The notes beneath the pieces were generated by a model. The model searched no databases. It saw only the letters and a program-made list of their open reading frames with translations, and was not told the origin of the DNA. A stretch of DNA of 64,000 nt, taken from positions 7,643,501-7,707,500 of the forward strand of contig JADLSH010000393.1 in assembly GCA_016169945.1 (NCBI GenBank). The letters run 5' to 3'. Below, one piece after another: positions 35,499 to 46,573 of the stretch. This DNA is from Trachythela sp. YZ-2020. Taxonomy: Eukaryota > Cnidaria > Anthozoa > Malacalcyonacea > Clavulariidae. The first letter of the stretch is position 1, and each line of letters starts with the position of its first letter. The position numbers and the translations under genes are program-made.

Positions 35499-36060
35499 TT
35501 AGAGTTTCTTAACTAAGAAGCGATATTGTTCTGGCAAATGTTTTGAGTTATTGTCTGCATTTTCCGTAATTGCGGTGTGCCAGGATTCTAAAATAGCCCT
35601 ATGCAGATAGTTGCCTTTATCAATTATCTTGCCGTTTTTTAAAATCTATTAGGTGGTCATGTGTCCAAGCATGGTTTGCGATATTTGATCCACTTTTGCA
35701 TTTCCCGACATTTCTCTTATGTTCCTTTCTCCTGGTGTTAAAGGATCTTCCTGTTTCACCAATATAGTTCCATGAACAATCTGAGCAGGAAATTTGATAT
35801 ATGACATTGGTCTAATCTTCAGGGGAAGGTTTGTCTTTGACTGATGGGAATATTTGTTGCAATGTGCAGAGGGGCTTTGTTGTGACTTGGATATCGTATG
35901 GCTTAAGGAGTCGCTTTAGAGGTTCTGTTAGGCCTTTGATGTAGGGAAGAACAGCGTAATCTTTGTTCTGCTTTGGCTCTACGTTTTCGAAAAATGACTT
36001 TACCAATTCTTCGGGCGATAGTTCACTAGCAGAGGAGGAATGAGGGTCTTCCCGAAATGC
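35499..36060 (-). pseudogene. Penelope-like retroelement 3' fragment (GIY-YIG endonuclease)
   Basis: The minus strand reads EELVKSFFENVEPK, LPYIKGLTEPLKRLLKPY, then after an in-frame TAG (35812-35814) NVIYQISCSDCSWNYIGETG and RSFNTRRKEHKRNV. YQISC..C..NYIGETGRS..TR..EH is the GIY-YIG endonuclease of Penelope-like elements. A later frameshift (A-run near 35640) precedes the C-terminal ESWHTAITENAD..LPEQYR. The RT domain is missing; the copy is truncated near 36060. Confidence 0.75.
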
Positions 36061-36602
36061 ATTGCATCTCCTTAGGTGGAAAATTGTTGAAATATATTGC
36101 GATTTTTATCCCTAAAGATCTGATTTTTTGCAAGGTATGTTTTAATAATTGTTTTGTTTAGGTATCTAATTTAGTTATTTTTGACTTGTTTGGTATAGAT
36201 ATTTCTTTTTAGTTATGTTAATTACGCATTGTATTTATGCTTGTTCCGGGTCAGAGAACACGCCACAAAAGTGACCTCTAAACAATGCTGGAGCTAATTA
36301 GCTTTTTTAAACAGAAATGGGGAAAAAATCACTTCATCATATTCAGCAAGCTTTGTTCTTTATATTGGTACTTTAAAACCTTAAATAGCTCCACTAAATC
36401 GAGGAGTAATCGCAGTTGGTATGGGGGTATTTTTGCTGTATTCTAACGCAGATGGAGGGAATAGTCCGCGTTGTGATCATTATGGCGCAAGGGAATCTTG
36501 TGTATGATGCACTATTTTATATTGTATTTAGAAACATACGCTTATATCAATCAATCAACTTTATTTAACGAGGGTAAACACTGAACAGTATATCAACTGA
36601 CT
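36061..36602. other. no gene; contains a LINE 3' end on the minus strand
   Basis: At about 36545-36600 the minus strand reads a LINE-type 3' end (GTTAAATAAAGTTGATTGAT with TTGA repeats). It is probably the tail of the minus-strand LINE whose RT lies at 39.4-40.1 kb on the other side of an inserted LINE. The rest is AT-rich without motifs. Confidence 0.45.
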
Positions 36603-39430
36603 AACAATCACTTGAAATCAGAATTTGAATTTAGAATTCGACCTGACCTTGTTTTGGGGGACGGGAAGTGCGCGGAAAGTATGTTTGTTGAAATAAATAG
36701 CCTGAAAGAGAAAAATATCGTCGTTGGGGTTATATATCGACCTCCTGACCAAAGTGTTGTTGACTTTATTCGTGATTTAAATTTACTAATGGCCAAAATT
36801 TCAAAAGAAAATAAACTTTGTTTTATAATGGGTGATTTCAACTTAAACTTACTCAATTGTCATTCCCATCAATATACCAGTGAATTTCTTGATTTCATGT
36901 ATTCTAACATGTTTTTCCCGCTGATAACACGTCCGACAAGAATTACCTCACACACCGCTACCCTTATCGATAATATATTTACCAACAAAATGGATAATTA
37001 TTTGTTTAGCGGTTTGCTGGTTACTGATATTTCCGACCACCTACCAATATTTTACACTGAGAAGTCAACTACACCTGACAATGAGATCATTGTCTTTCGT
37101 GACAAGTGTAAAACAAACAAATTAAAATTTCAAGAATGCTTAAAGAACACCACTTGGGAAAATCTAGAGGGTTATAATGATCCGAAATTATAATTCTTGC
37201 TTCCATTAAAAAGGGTTAAAACAAATAAGTACTTACACAAACCCTGGCTATCCAAGGGTATATTGAAAGCAATAAATACAAAAAATAAATTATACAAGAA
37301 ATTCCTCCATGTTCCAACATTTGTTAATGAAAATTATTACAAAAAGTATAAAAATAAACTAAACCATTTGATAAGGATTTCGAAACGTCGTCATTATGAA
37401 ACAAAACTTGAATCTGTCAAAACAAACATTAAGAGTACTTGGAAACTTTTAAATGAAGTAATCAACAAGAAAAGGAGGAACAAAAAACTACCATTGTCAT
37501 TTTCTACTGATATTGGTGATGTTTCAAACCCAGTGAACATTGCAAATCGATTCTGTGATTACTTTACCAATATTGGCTCAAATTTAGCAAACAACATTCC
37601 TGCCTCATCCCGTACCCCCATTTCTTTTCTGCCTGGTGGTGGATACGTAAATTCATTATTTCTTCAACCAGTTGAACAAACTGAAGTTATTGAAATTATT
37701 AAATCTCTTCGTTCGGAGACTGCTGCTGGTCATGACAAAATACCAATGTGGTCTATAAAAGATTCCATTGATTTTATTGGAAAACCGCTGACAGACATAA
37801 TCAATTTATCTATCGAATCTGGAATTGTTCCGGATCAAATGAAGATTGCTCGTGTTATACCAATATTTAAGTCAGGCATGGATAGCTTATTTCAAAATTA
37901 CAGGCCCGTTTCGGTTCTACCGATCTTCTCAAAATTATTAGAGAGGGTTGTGTTCAATCGTTTGAACAATTATATTAACCATTATGATGTTCTATTTGAT
38001 AATCAATACGGCTTTAGAAAAAATAAATCTACTTCACTAGCTTTACTTGACCTAATAGATAAGATAACATCTGCAATTGACGAAAAAGACTATGCAGCGG
38101 GGATCTTTTTAGACTTATCTAAGGCATTTGACACAGTTAATCATGAAATTATCTTTTAAAAACTTAATCATTATGGTATTCGTGGCCTAGCACTTGATTG
38201 GATAAAAGATTATTTTTTTAACCGACAACAATATGTTGAATTCAATGGTGCTATTTCCTCGTTTAATGCCATTAGGTGTGGAGTACCTCAGGGGTCGGTC
38301 CTTGGACCACTTTTATTTCTGATATATATCAATGATATCTGTAATGTTTCAGATGCATTGGAATTAGTCTTATTTGCTGATGATACCAATATATTTTTTA
38401 AACATAGAGATTTATCCAGCTTGACTAACTTAATAAATGTTGAGTTACTGAAGTTATCTGAATGGTTTAAAGCCAATAAATTATCGTTAAACATAAAGAA
38501 ATCAAATTATATTATTTTTAAACCACGGCAAAAGAGACAAATTACCGATTTGCCATTGTTTATAAATGATCATAAATTAGAGCGTACTAATCATGTTGTG
38601 TTCCTCGGAGTGATTCTGGATGAACATTTGTCTTGGACACTTCACATTTCTCATATTGCCAGCAAAATATCTCGTTCAATTGGTATAATATATCGATCAA
38701 GTTTTTGCCTTCCCAATTCAGCTCTACGTACTTTATATTATGCACTTGTTTATCCTTATTTACAATGCTGTGTAACAGTGTGGGGTTCAACCTACCCTTC
38801 CAAATTAAATCGTCTCTTATTGCTCCAAAAACGGGTGATAAGAATGATCAGCAAGGCAGCATTTGATGCACACACTGATCCATTATTTAAAGATCTTCGA
38901 ATATTTAAATTTAAAGATATTTACTTTTTCAATTTGGCCAAATTTATGTTCTTATTCATGAACAATATGCTTCCTCGAAATTTTGAAACTTGGATGTTAC
39001 GAGTGAATCAAGTGCATGATTATAATCTGCGAAGCTCTGAATTGCTCTATGTACCATTGTGTAGAACAAATATACGACAATTTTCAGTTTCCTATCAAGG
39101 GCCAAGTTTTTTTAATACGCTCAGTAGTGATATCCGCAATGCCCTAACTCTTTCACAATTTACATTCAAATTAAAAAACTTTTTATTTTCTCGTTTGTAA
39201 AAAAATATAATATCAGAAAATAGGATAATTATATGTTAATTACGATTATGCGTACCTCTGACTGCCACTGTACGTACTACTCTATAAATTGTAATTATTA
39301 TAAGTGAGGAAGCCCATAATTTAATAAGCCTTATGGTTTCTATTTGGGTTTCCTCGCCACATTTATTATCTTTGTATATACAACTTCTGATGTATTTTTT
39401 TGTGGCAAATAATAAATTGAATTAAATTGA
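36603..39430 (+). pseudogene. 5'-truncated CR1-like LINE with endonuclease and reverse transcriptase
   Basis: A single frame runs from about 36612 to 39200, with only two in-frame stops (TAA at 37191-37193 and 38157-38159) and no frameshift. It starts inside the endonuclease (IVVGVIYRPPDQ, FIMGDFNLNLL, DISDHLPIFY). It continues through the linker (PWLSKGILKAINTKNKLYKK) to the RT: NYRPVSVLPIFSKLLERVV, YGFRKNKSTSLALL, FLDLSKAFDTVNHEI, CGVPQGSVLGPLLFLIYIN, LFADDTNIFF. It ends with the thumb and C-terminal domain. A 3' end of AATAAATTGAATTAAATTGA lies near 39405-39430. Few lesions suggest a fairly recent insertion. Confidence 0.88.
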
Positions 39431-40065
39431 AGCATAGATTTTGTCTTTTTGGCATTTATGATCATTTTGTTTGTTTTTGACCACCTTGCAATGCCGTCCA
39501 AATCAAGCTGTAGTGCTGTTTCTATGGCTGTAGGTGCCAAATCCACTTCTGCGGAGTGACTAAGGGTAGTGTCATCCGCATATATGTCGACCTCGGAGTG
39601 GAGTACCTCTGACGGAAGATCATTGATAAACAAAAGGAAGAAGATTGGACCCAAAATACTTCCTTGGGGCACACCGCATTTCACCTCTATTTTCGGAGAA
39701 CGGGAACCATCAATATTTACATACTGCCAACGGTTTCTAAGATAGTCTTTTAAGAGGTTTAGCTCATCCCCCTGAATGCCATAATTATGTAACTTGTTAA
39801 GGAGCAGTTGATGGTCTATCAGATCGAAGGCTTTCTTATAGTCTATAAAAATTAGTCCAGTTACCTTGTTTTTATCCAGATCAAGTAGCAATTGGTCAAT
39901 GAGTCTGATGAGTGCAGTTTCAGTCGAGTGGTGTTTACGAAACCCGGATTGAAGTCGATAAAATAAGTTTTGTTATTGCAGAAACCCATACATATGTTCA
40001 CATATATGCTTTTCCAGTAGCTTAGATAAAATGGGAAGCACTGATATAGGCCAAGAATACCACCC
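39431..40065 (-). pseudogene. LINE reverse transcriptase fragment interrupted by the plus-strand LINE
   Basis: The minus strand reads ISVLPILSKLLEKH, a frame change, SGFRKHHSTETALI, LIFIDYKKAFDLIDHQLL, CGVPQGSILGPIFFLLFIN, and IYADDTTLSHS (YADD). It then breaks off at the 3' end of the plus-strand LINE. The matching LINE tail on the minus strand at 36545-36600 suggests the plus-strand LINE inserted into this older element. Closest in style to the 2A/PHD LINE at 2.5-6.1 kb. Confidence 0.75.
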
Positions 40066-40099
40066 AGTATAATATAATACAATATAATATAATTGTCAT

Positions 40100-40676
40100 T
40101 GTGAAACACTAAAAATTTCAATGCATTTGTGTCTCGAACATTGTCTGGTTCATGTTCCACTTTGAATGTCAACTCTAGGTTTGATGACCTTCTCCACATG
40201 CACCTTGTGAGTGCCGCTTGTTATCTGTTCTCTTGCCAAGATCCAACAACAACAAACTTTTCAAAATACATAGATATAACATCCAAACTATTGTCCTCAT
40301 CATCAGACATTTCATCATCCACATTGTCACCAAAGGCAGTATTTTCCACATCCAAAATTTCTGTCAATTGTTGAATTTTCTCAACTTCATCTACATTCAC
40401 TGCCTCAGTTTCACCAACACTAGCACCACTAGACAGGTCTTCGTTCTCTATCACTTGGTGTGTATCAATATTTGCCAAACAAATAGGATTTAGTAGTTGT
40501 TTAAAACAATTACATTCAGTTGGATTGTCTAAAGGTATTGTGGAAGTACATTATCCAGCTCATCACTTTGAATATCCGGGTCACCTGGGTCATGTTGGTG
40601 ATGGTAAAATATCCGGGTCATGTTGGTGATGGTAAATATCAAACTCTCCATCCCTGATTTCAATGGGGTCGTGGAA
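40100..40676 (-). pseudogene. HIRAN-like gene, copy 2, broken
   Basis: Minus-strand paralogue of the gene at 26.6-28.2 kb. A block after acceptor CATGTGTAG (40677) reads FHDPIEIRDGEFDIYHHQ and DELDNVLPQ. A 28-bp direct duplication (TACCATCACCAACATGACCC) disrupts the frame. The next block reads CNCFKQLLNPICL, VEKIQQLTEILDVEN, MYFEKFVVVGSWQEN, and then (in another frame) LELTFKVEHEPDNVRDTNAL. It ends at an ATAAT microsatellite (40066-40095), where LINE sequence begins. The first exons present in copy 1 are absent. Confidence 0.6.
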
Positions 40677-41157
40677 CTACACATGGAAATACACATGGAA
40701 GTAAGAAACACATTGAGTAGGAACAAAGTCAAGGTAAAGGACTTAAATATCAGTCTAACAATGGCATGTTTAATATTAATATAAAAAATAAATAAAAAAT
40801 ACATTTTATGCCCTGAATTGTATCAAATATATTTATATATTATAATCAATTTTCACTACATTTTTACTGATTAAATAATTTCTTATTCAAAGACATTTAT
40901 GTACTGTAAACACATTGTGTGTATTTCTTATCTATCTTATCTGTTTTTACAGTTTCTATTTTTTTGAAATATACAAAATGTATTTCAATCAAAATTATGT
41001 ATATACAGTATTAAAATTTAAAAGCATGCGTTTAAATCATCTCACCTTGAAAACGCAACTGGTATGCACTGCTCTGAGTTGTGAATGCAGCGAGCAACAA
41101 TCGAACAATGACGGAGCAGGCCGAGAAATTGAGTATATATGATAAACCGCCCCGGCG
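40677..41157. other. no gene recognised
   Basis: AT-rich flank upstream of the broken HIRAN-like copy. No exon equivalent to 26644-26931 was found here. Confidence 0.4.
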
Positions 41158-41202
41158 CGCATTGCATTTCGGGAAGACCCTCATTCCTCCTCTGGTTCAC
41201 TG
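41158..41202. repeat. 45-bp segment inverted relative to 36015-36065
   Basis: GCATTGCATTTCGGGAAGAC followed by CCTCATTCCTCCTCT is found here and, on the other strand, at the 5' end of the Penelope fragment. The two copies face each other across 5.1 kb holding the nested LINEs and the HIRAN-like copy. Confidence 0.7.
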
Positions 41203-42169
41203 GGTTCGACTCTAACAATGACGTAATGTAATTTTGAGGCCAGCGAAATAACTTCTTCCTCCACCCGGTTATAACGCCATGTTACGAGTCACGAATATTT
41301 ATCTTTGATCTTGACCCTAATCCCGAACCAATCCCTAACCCTATTGTGTGCGTAACATGGACTTATAACCTATGACTTAGAACCCTCCTCCCTTTCAATT
41401 TATTATTTGTCATCCTCTCGGGCTGTTGTTGAGACCTTCCCGGAAAATACGAGTCCACAGTAATGCAGACAGTGGAGCATATTGGCCGGTACTTCATTTT
41501 CGGTTGACTTTCACAAATTAAAGATGCATTTTTGGACTAATTTGATGATTTTTACTCCAAAAACGTTATTGTAGTCGACATTACTCCTCTACCCCCTGTG
41601 CCTCCCCCCGCTTTAAAACTTAATCTTGAGCTCGACTCTTTGCCCAGAATTACGACACAAAAGACTGGGTCGAGTGAACTCTGGAGAAACCTTGCCATGT
41701 CAAGAATAGTGTGCTGGCCGCCAGCAATTACGATAACTAAACAGTAAATTAGAAGCCACACAACCTAAACAATCAAATTCGATGCACATGTTACAGAAAT
41801 ATCGATATATTACCTGTGAAAATACGCAAATTTCCATGAGAAAATCCGAGTTTTCCAAAAATTATACGCTCGACGAAATATTCCATTGGCGGAGGCCTGC
41901 AGCGCATTTCAAGATTGCAACCAATCACCGTGTTCTAGAAGGTTGACCAATGAGATGTTCGATCTTTTCCCAAGTTTTCCCAACCTGTTCCCAGGCTATC
42001 CCTCAGGGTCTTGAGATCTGTATGGAAATACTAATAAATTTCAAGAAAATCGTTTCCAAAATTACTTATGTTATGAAATATTTAGGCTGTTAGGCCCAGC
42101 GCATTTCAAGATTTAACCAATCACCTTTCTAGAAGTTGACCAATGAGATGTTGATCTTTTCCCAACTTT
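41203..42169. repeat. non-coding; 65-bp direct repeat pair
   Basis: A segment with GCGCATTTCAAGATT, AACCAATCACC, TTCTAGAAG and TTGACCAATGAGATGTT occurs at about 41905-41975 and again at about 42099-42165. No gene is supported. Confidence 0.6.
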
Positions 42170-42286
42170 AAAAGGCGTGACTCGTGAAAAAGGCGCGACT
42201 CATGAAAAAGGTGTGACTCATAAAAAAGGCGCGACTCGTGAAAAAGAGGCGCGACTCGTGAAGAAGAGGCGCGACTCGTGAAAAAC
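42170..42286. repeat. 18-bp minisatellite (AAAAAGGCGCGACTCGTG)
   Basis: About six imperfect units. The same motif occurs in the opposite orientation at 50951-51130, nearly 9 kb away. Confidence 0.85.
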
Positions 42287-43436
42287 TGCCGTTGGTGTAT
42301 ATTAGGAAATTTCGTTCATTACAAAGCTTGTGCAAGGCTGGGTCTAATACACCCTTTCAATAATGACGTCACAAACACTTTTTTGACCTGGGAGCCTCCC
42401 TCGGGGGGGCCAAGGAAACGTCCAATGCTTACAATCCACCGATTTTATTGGAGATACATTGTAAATTGCTTTTTATGTATATATTAAACATTTAGAGAAG
42501 TACCAGTTCCTTTTCAAAAATAACATCAAAACAACTAGCAATTTCAACAAAACTATTTACAACTGTATAAAACACAAGGCGCTTAGTGCTCAGATATATT
42601 CAGCCCTTGCAGGTGATGTCATACCTCGCATTTGTTTAGCTTCCAATATTTGGGGTGGGAAATTCAAAGCACTGATTCAAGCTAGTTAAAATGAAATGCA
42701 ACATGGCTGACATTAATATGTATGCCAACTTTCTATAATGACTTGAATATAGTTTAAGGAGATATAGTTTGGATTATAACTCTCTGAGATCTCTTATAAG
42801 ATAGAAGCGAAAACAGCATTTCAATAAAATCCACGATAAAACCACCCAAAATGCAGAACTATTTAGCGTGACATAACTTTTCAAGCCGAATATTAACTGG
42901 ACATCAAACGTTTCTTAGACCTTCAACTGGTTACCAACTTTCAATTTCTGATTGATGCCCAAAACTTCGTGGAGGAATTTTATATTTTTGTCTACCCACA
43001 TTGTAGTACAAGCCACAACCGAATGAATTGCAACAGCAGAGCTAATTCATGAATAGGAGCAAAATGAAATATTTTCTTTATAATTATGAATATGCAGATC
43101 GAATATTGATATGCAGATCGCAGATCGATATGCGAGAAAATCGAATATTTGAATGAGGGGATAATATTACTACAGTATATAATAGCTTATCATTCTTATG
43201 TTGCACATTAATTGTTCTCTATAAATGCGATTTTCAATTTTACACTTTCTTTTCAAGGAAATATATGTATAGGTAAACCAGTTGAAGGTCTGAGAAACGT
43301 TCGGTCCTTGCACTTGCAACTGGACTATTTGTATTAGAGTACGGTAAACGTTTTGGAAGTAAAACCATTCATGTACTTGGTGTTTCTCTCGTGACTTTCG
43401 TTTGCCCTAAATTCAACCTTGTAATAGCGTCATTAG
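42287..43436. other. no gene; 30-bp inverted repeat
   Basis: A segment CGTTTCTTAGACCTTCAACT at about 42909-42937 has an inverted match at about 43272-43303. They may be remnants of foldback arms. Otherwise AT-rich. Confidence 0.45.
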
Positions 43437-44291
43437 TTACCGAAGACTCAGCAACTTTGGTTTTAAATTCGTCCAGCAAGGAGGGCATTTAATGCAGTGT
43501 GTATCTGGACAAAAATAGAACTTTGTATTACGAAATTTTGTTCAAAAGGAATGTACAGGCCAGTTACATAAATGCAGAGGTTGCCTTCTTCCACTTCATC
43601 TCTGCAACTCCTACACCTCGGAGTTTGGCCACGCTTTTTTTCTTTCCTTCCCAGATACCAAGTTTGACGTTGAGAATTGCAGGCGTCATTGACCAAAAGA
43701 CTCTTAATTTTGTCTTGTCTGCTTGTCTGTGGAGAATTTTGAGTTTTGTTCCACCTAAGGGAATTTGGAATGTCCTTTGGTGTATTTACCACAATCTGTT
43801 GTAGCTCGTCATCTGTAAGGGATACTTGTTGCAACATCGTATTATTCTCGGGAATTTTGCAAACGTACAGCAAGGTCCAAATGATGTGTTTGCAGAGATC
43901 TTTACCCCGAAATCTTGGACATTCACATGTGTACTGAGATCCTATGCAAATTTTGTAAGTCGTATGCTGTGACGTGGATATCGTGTACGATAGACCGCAA
44001 AAAGGGTCCGTGTTGACAACTTTGACTATGATTAGCTCTTTTTCTTGGTCCGCTTGTAACGCTGGCGTTATGCCTATCGTGTGGTGTGGTAAATGGCGCT
44101 GAGTTTTTGGTATGTGCGGCTGCCCTGTCCTGGTCCCGAATGTCTTCTCTTATTAGCTCTTGACCAAGGGTTTTTGCAATTCTCAGCTGATTCGCTGTCG
44201 CATTCCGTCTTTTGTCTAGCAACGAAGGACCTGTCCCCACGTGCGAGGCTCCATCACGGAATGCCTTATATTTTTCATTTTGCCAACTCAA
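43437..44291 (-). pseudogene. SWIM zinc-finger protein (transposase-like family), frameshifted
   Basis: The minus strand begins WQNEKYKAFRDGASHVGTG and SLLDKRRNATANQLRIAKTL. After a frame change near 44060 it reads DPFCGLSYTISTSQHTTYKI, then the SWIM finger (C-E-C-P-x6-D-L-C-K-H) and IIWTLLYVCKIPEN. YLGRKEKKRGQTPRCRSC and GNLCIYVTGLYIPFEQNFV follow. After another shift near 43525 it ends FYFCPDTHCIKC and a TAA at 43437-43439. The C-x-C...C-x-H SWIM motif and the Cys-rich C-terminus are clear. SWIM domains are common in MULE-type transposases and their derivatives. Two indels mark it as a pseudogene; the N-terminal part is missing. Confidence 0.6.
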
Positions 44292-44791
44292 AATATCTTT
44301 GGAATAACCAGATCTAAGCTGTTAAATGGTGACATCATACACAGCTTGAAAAATCAGTCTATTATGATTCAACATACCCTGGTTCCAGAGGCTCTTAAGA
44401 ACGGCGAGGCTAAATAACGGCGAGGCTAAATAAATACGAGGCGAAGGAGCCTCTGGTCAAATCGATTGCGAATCTCACTTCCATACTTGATTAGGTTCAG
44501 AATCTGAACCTCGCATGTGATTGGCTGTGTAAAAACATGTCAAATGGGTTTGGAAAATAAACAAACATTGAACTAATTTTGCCTGCTAAATGTAGTAATG
44601 ATTTTAATACTGTATATAAAATCAATCAAGCATGAATAATCCGGTTTGACATGTTTTTACAAACAGCCAATCACATGCGAGGTTCAGAACCCAATTAAGT
44701 ATGGAAGTGAGATTCGCAATCGATTTGACCAGAGGCTCTTTTGCCTTGTATTTATTTAGCCTCGCCGTTATATTGCTTCGCCGTTCTTTAA

Positions 44792-46441
44792 GGTGGTCCA
44801 ATACCAAATTTTGAAAGAAAATCTGATTTTCAAATGATCCATATTATACATCATCAATGATCCCTTTTTCGTTTTCTGGTGTTAATTTTTGTATTTGTTT
44901 GGCGTAAAATGGATAAATAGGGGAAAATAGCAAGTTGTTTGAAATTTTGTCCCGTAGTAACCACCATAGCAACGAGATGTTATTGGAAAATCGCGAGCAT
45001 TGTAGCATTTACGAAAAAGATTTTTTCTCCAAATGAGTACCCCATCTACCCCTCCCTAGCTATATAGTGATTTTAAACGATTTTATTTCAAATTACACCA
45101 AGTACAAGTCGGTTATATTTAGGCGGGAGAGGCGTTATAATGGCGTGAAAGCAAATTGTTTTCATGCTATATATTTTGAATAACTACGGTTCCACTTCAA
45201 GGCTATGACTGATTGAGGACATCAAGTAAAGTCCGACGAAAGTCGATCTGCCATAACCCTTCAAAGAACCGAAGGTTTAAACATTGGTGTCTTTTTAAAG
45301 ACGGCAACGGGGCGGAGGTCACAGCTGGGAACCAAACTTAGGTGTTGAAATAGTACGTGTTAAAGATTTTTGAAAAAATCTAGCATGGCATTTTCATGAT
45401 ATATATGCCTACTTCTCCCGTTTAGGATGTGTTTGGCTATGTGATTTCGACCCCGAATTAGTCTTAGTATAATTTCTAAACATATGAAAATATAGGGGAG
45501 CTCCATGCCCAATTTTTCATTTGTGCCATATGAACATATAGGTGAGCTCGATGTCGAATTTTTCATTTGTGCCATATGAAAATATAGGGGAGCTCCATGT
45601 CGAATTTTTCATTTGTGCGTATAATATAAGTAAATAAAAGGTTTCCCAATATAAGGCGCATACACTTGCAAATATGTTGTCTATTTAAACTGGCATATAC
45701 AACATTTATACACCGAAACATTTATATACGGCACATTTATATACCGAATATATAAACTATATTCAACTATCTATCACTAAAAATTGTAACACTAATCCAC
45801 AAATTGTAACAGTGAGTGATTTTGTGTCAGCCACCCATATTGTATTATATTAGAGTAAAAATGAGGAATAGTATTCAATGTATAAGACCACCTTAATGTG
45901 ACCGTCATGTTGATAAACCGAACATTGAACTTTAAATGCATTTTTCTCAAATAAGCATAAATTAGCGATTTCCATTATTGCGCGCAGGATATCTGAAGAG
46001 GTATTGAAGCTATCTTGATGAAATTTTCAGCATAGACTCATCATATCAAGCTCTAGGTCATGAACTAAAAGAATTGAGTTATGTAGAATAGTTTTGAAGT
46101 TGCGACAGTTTCCATGCGAGTCGTAAAATGCCTTTCCAGTTTTTGACCTGTAAAACTGGTGATAATGCTTCAATGTTGATTGTTTTAGTTCAACCCCTAG
46201 ACAATGTTATTTGTTAGTAAATAAAAGTTATTCTAGAATTTAATCATTAATGCTTATTTAGTTATTGTGTTTATAAAATTGCATGAATTTCACCACAGGT
46301 GGTGCTTTATCTCGGTAACCATGGCAACATTGTTTTGCAGCAACATATTTTTTTTGTCAGAGTGTTGAGGCTAACAACATATTAGCAGTAGAGATTCAAT
46401 AGTAATAAAAGATAGAAATTTTTTTTTTGTATTGGACCACC
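44792..46441. mobile_element. nested TTAA-flanked element in the foldback
   Basis: TTAA at 44788-44791 and 46442-46445 flanks GGTGGTCCAATACCAA at the left and TTGTATTGGACCACC at the right. A TTAA duplication with short TIRs is the piggyBac hallmark. A second right-type end (GTATAAGACCACC then TTAA at 45893-45896) lies inside, so two related elements may be merged. No transposase is encoded. The foldback arm on the other side shows the uninterrupted TTAA target. Confidence 0.75.
45481..45621. repeat. 47-bp tandem repeat, three copies
   Basis: Three units starting CATATGAAAATATAGGGGAG and ending AATTTTTCATTTGTGC, at about 45481, 45528 and 45575. The second carries several substitutions. Confidence 0.85.
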
Positions 46442-46573
46442 TTAAGTGCCTCTGGAACCAGCATAGATTCAACGGTGTCTCTATATATTCATTTTACGTA
46501 TATTTATCGAAGTTCCTATTTGCAGCGTTCTCACTCAAACAGAGGCAATTCTGACCTTTTTAAAGACATTTAA

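Larger units (their letters stand above)
44374..46465. mobile_element. foldback element with long inverted arms and 8-bp duplication
   Basis: Inner arms at about 44390-44548 and 44640-44800 are inverted copies over roughly 155 bp (GGCGAGGCTAAATAA, ATTCGCAATCGA, CACATGCGAGGTTCAGA). The outer ends CTGGTTCCAGAGGC and GCCTCTGGAACCAG lie at 44379 and 46449, flanked by GATTCAAC at 44366-44373 and 46466-46473. The right arm is split by a second element (next entry). An 8-bp duplication fits hAT-like transposition. Confidence 0.75.

Noticed and set aside
41325..41345. Telomere-like CCCTAACCC string
   Set aside because: Only one to two units occur in ordinary sequence, with no array.
43499..43804. 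101-residue plus-strand ORF
   Set aside because: Antisense of the SWIM zinc-finger pseudogene, whose motifs are clear on the minus strand.
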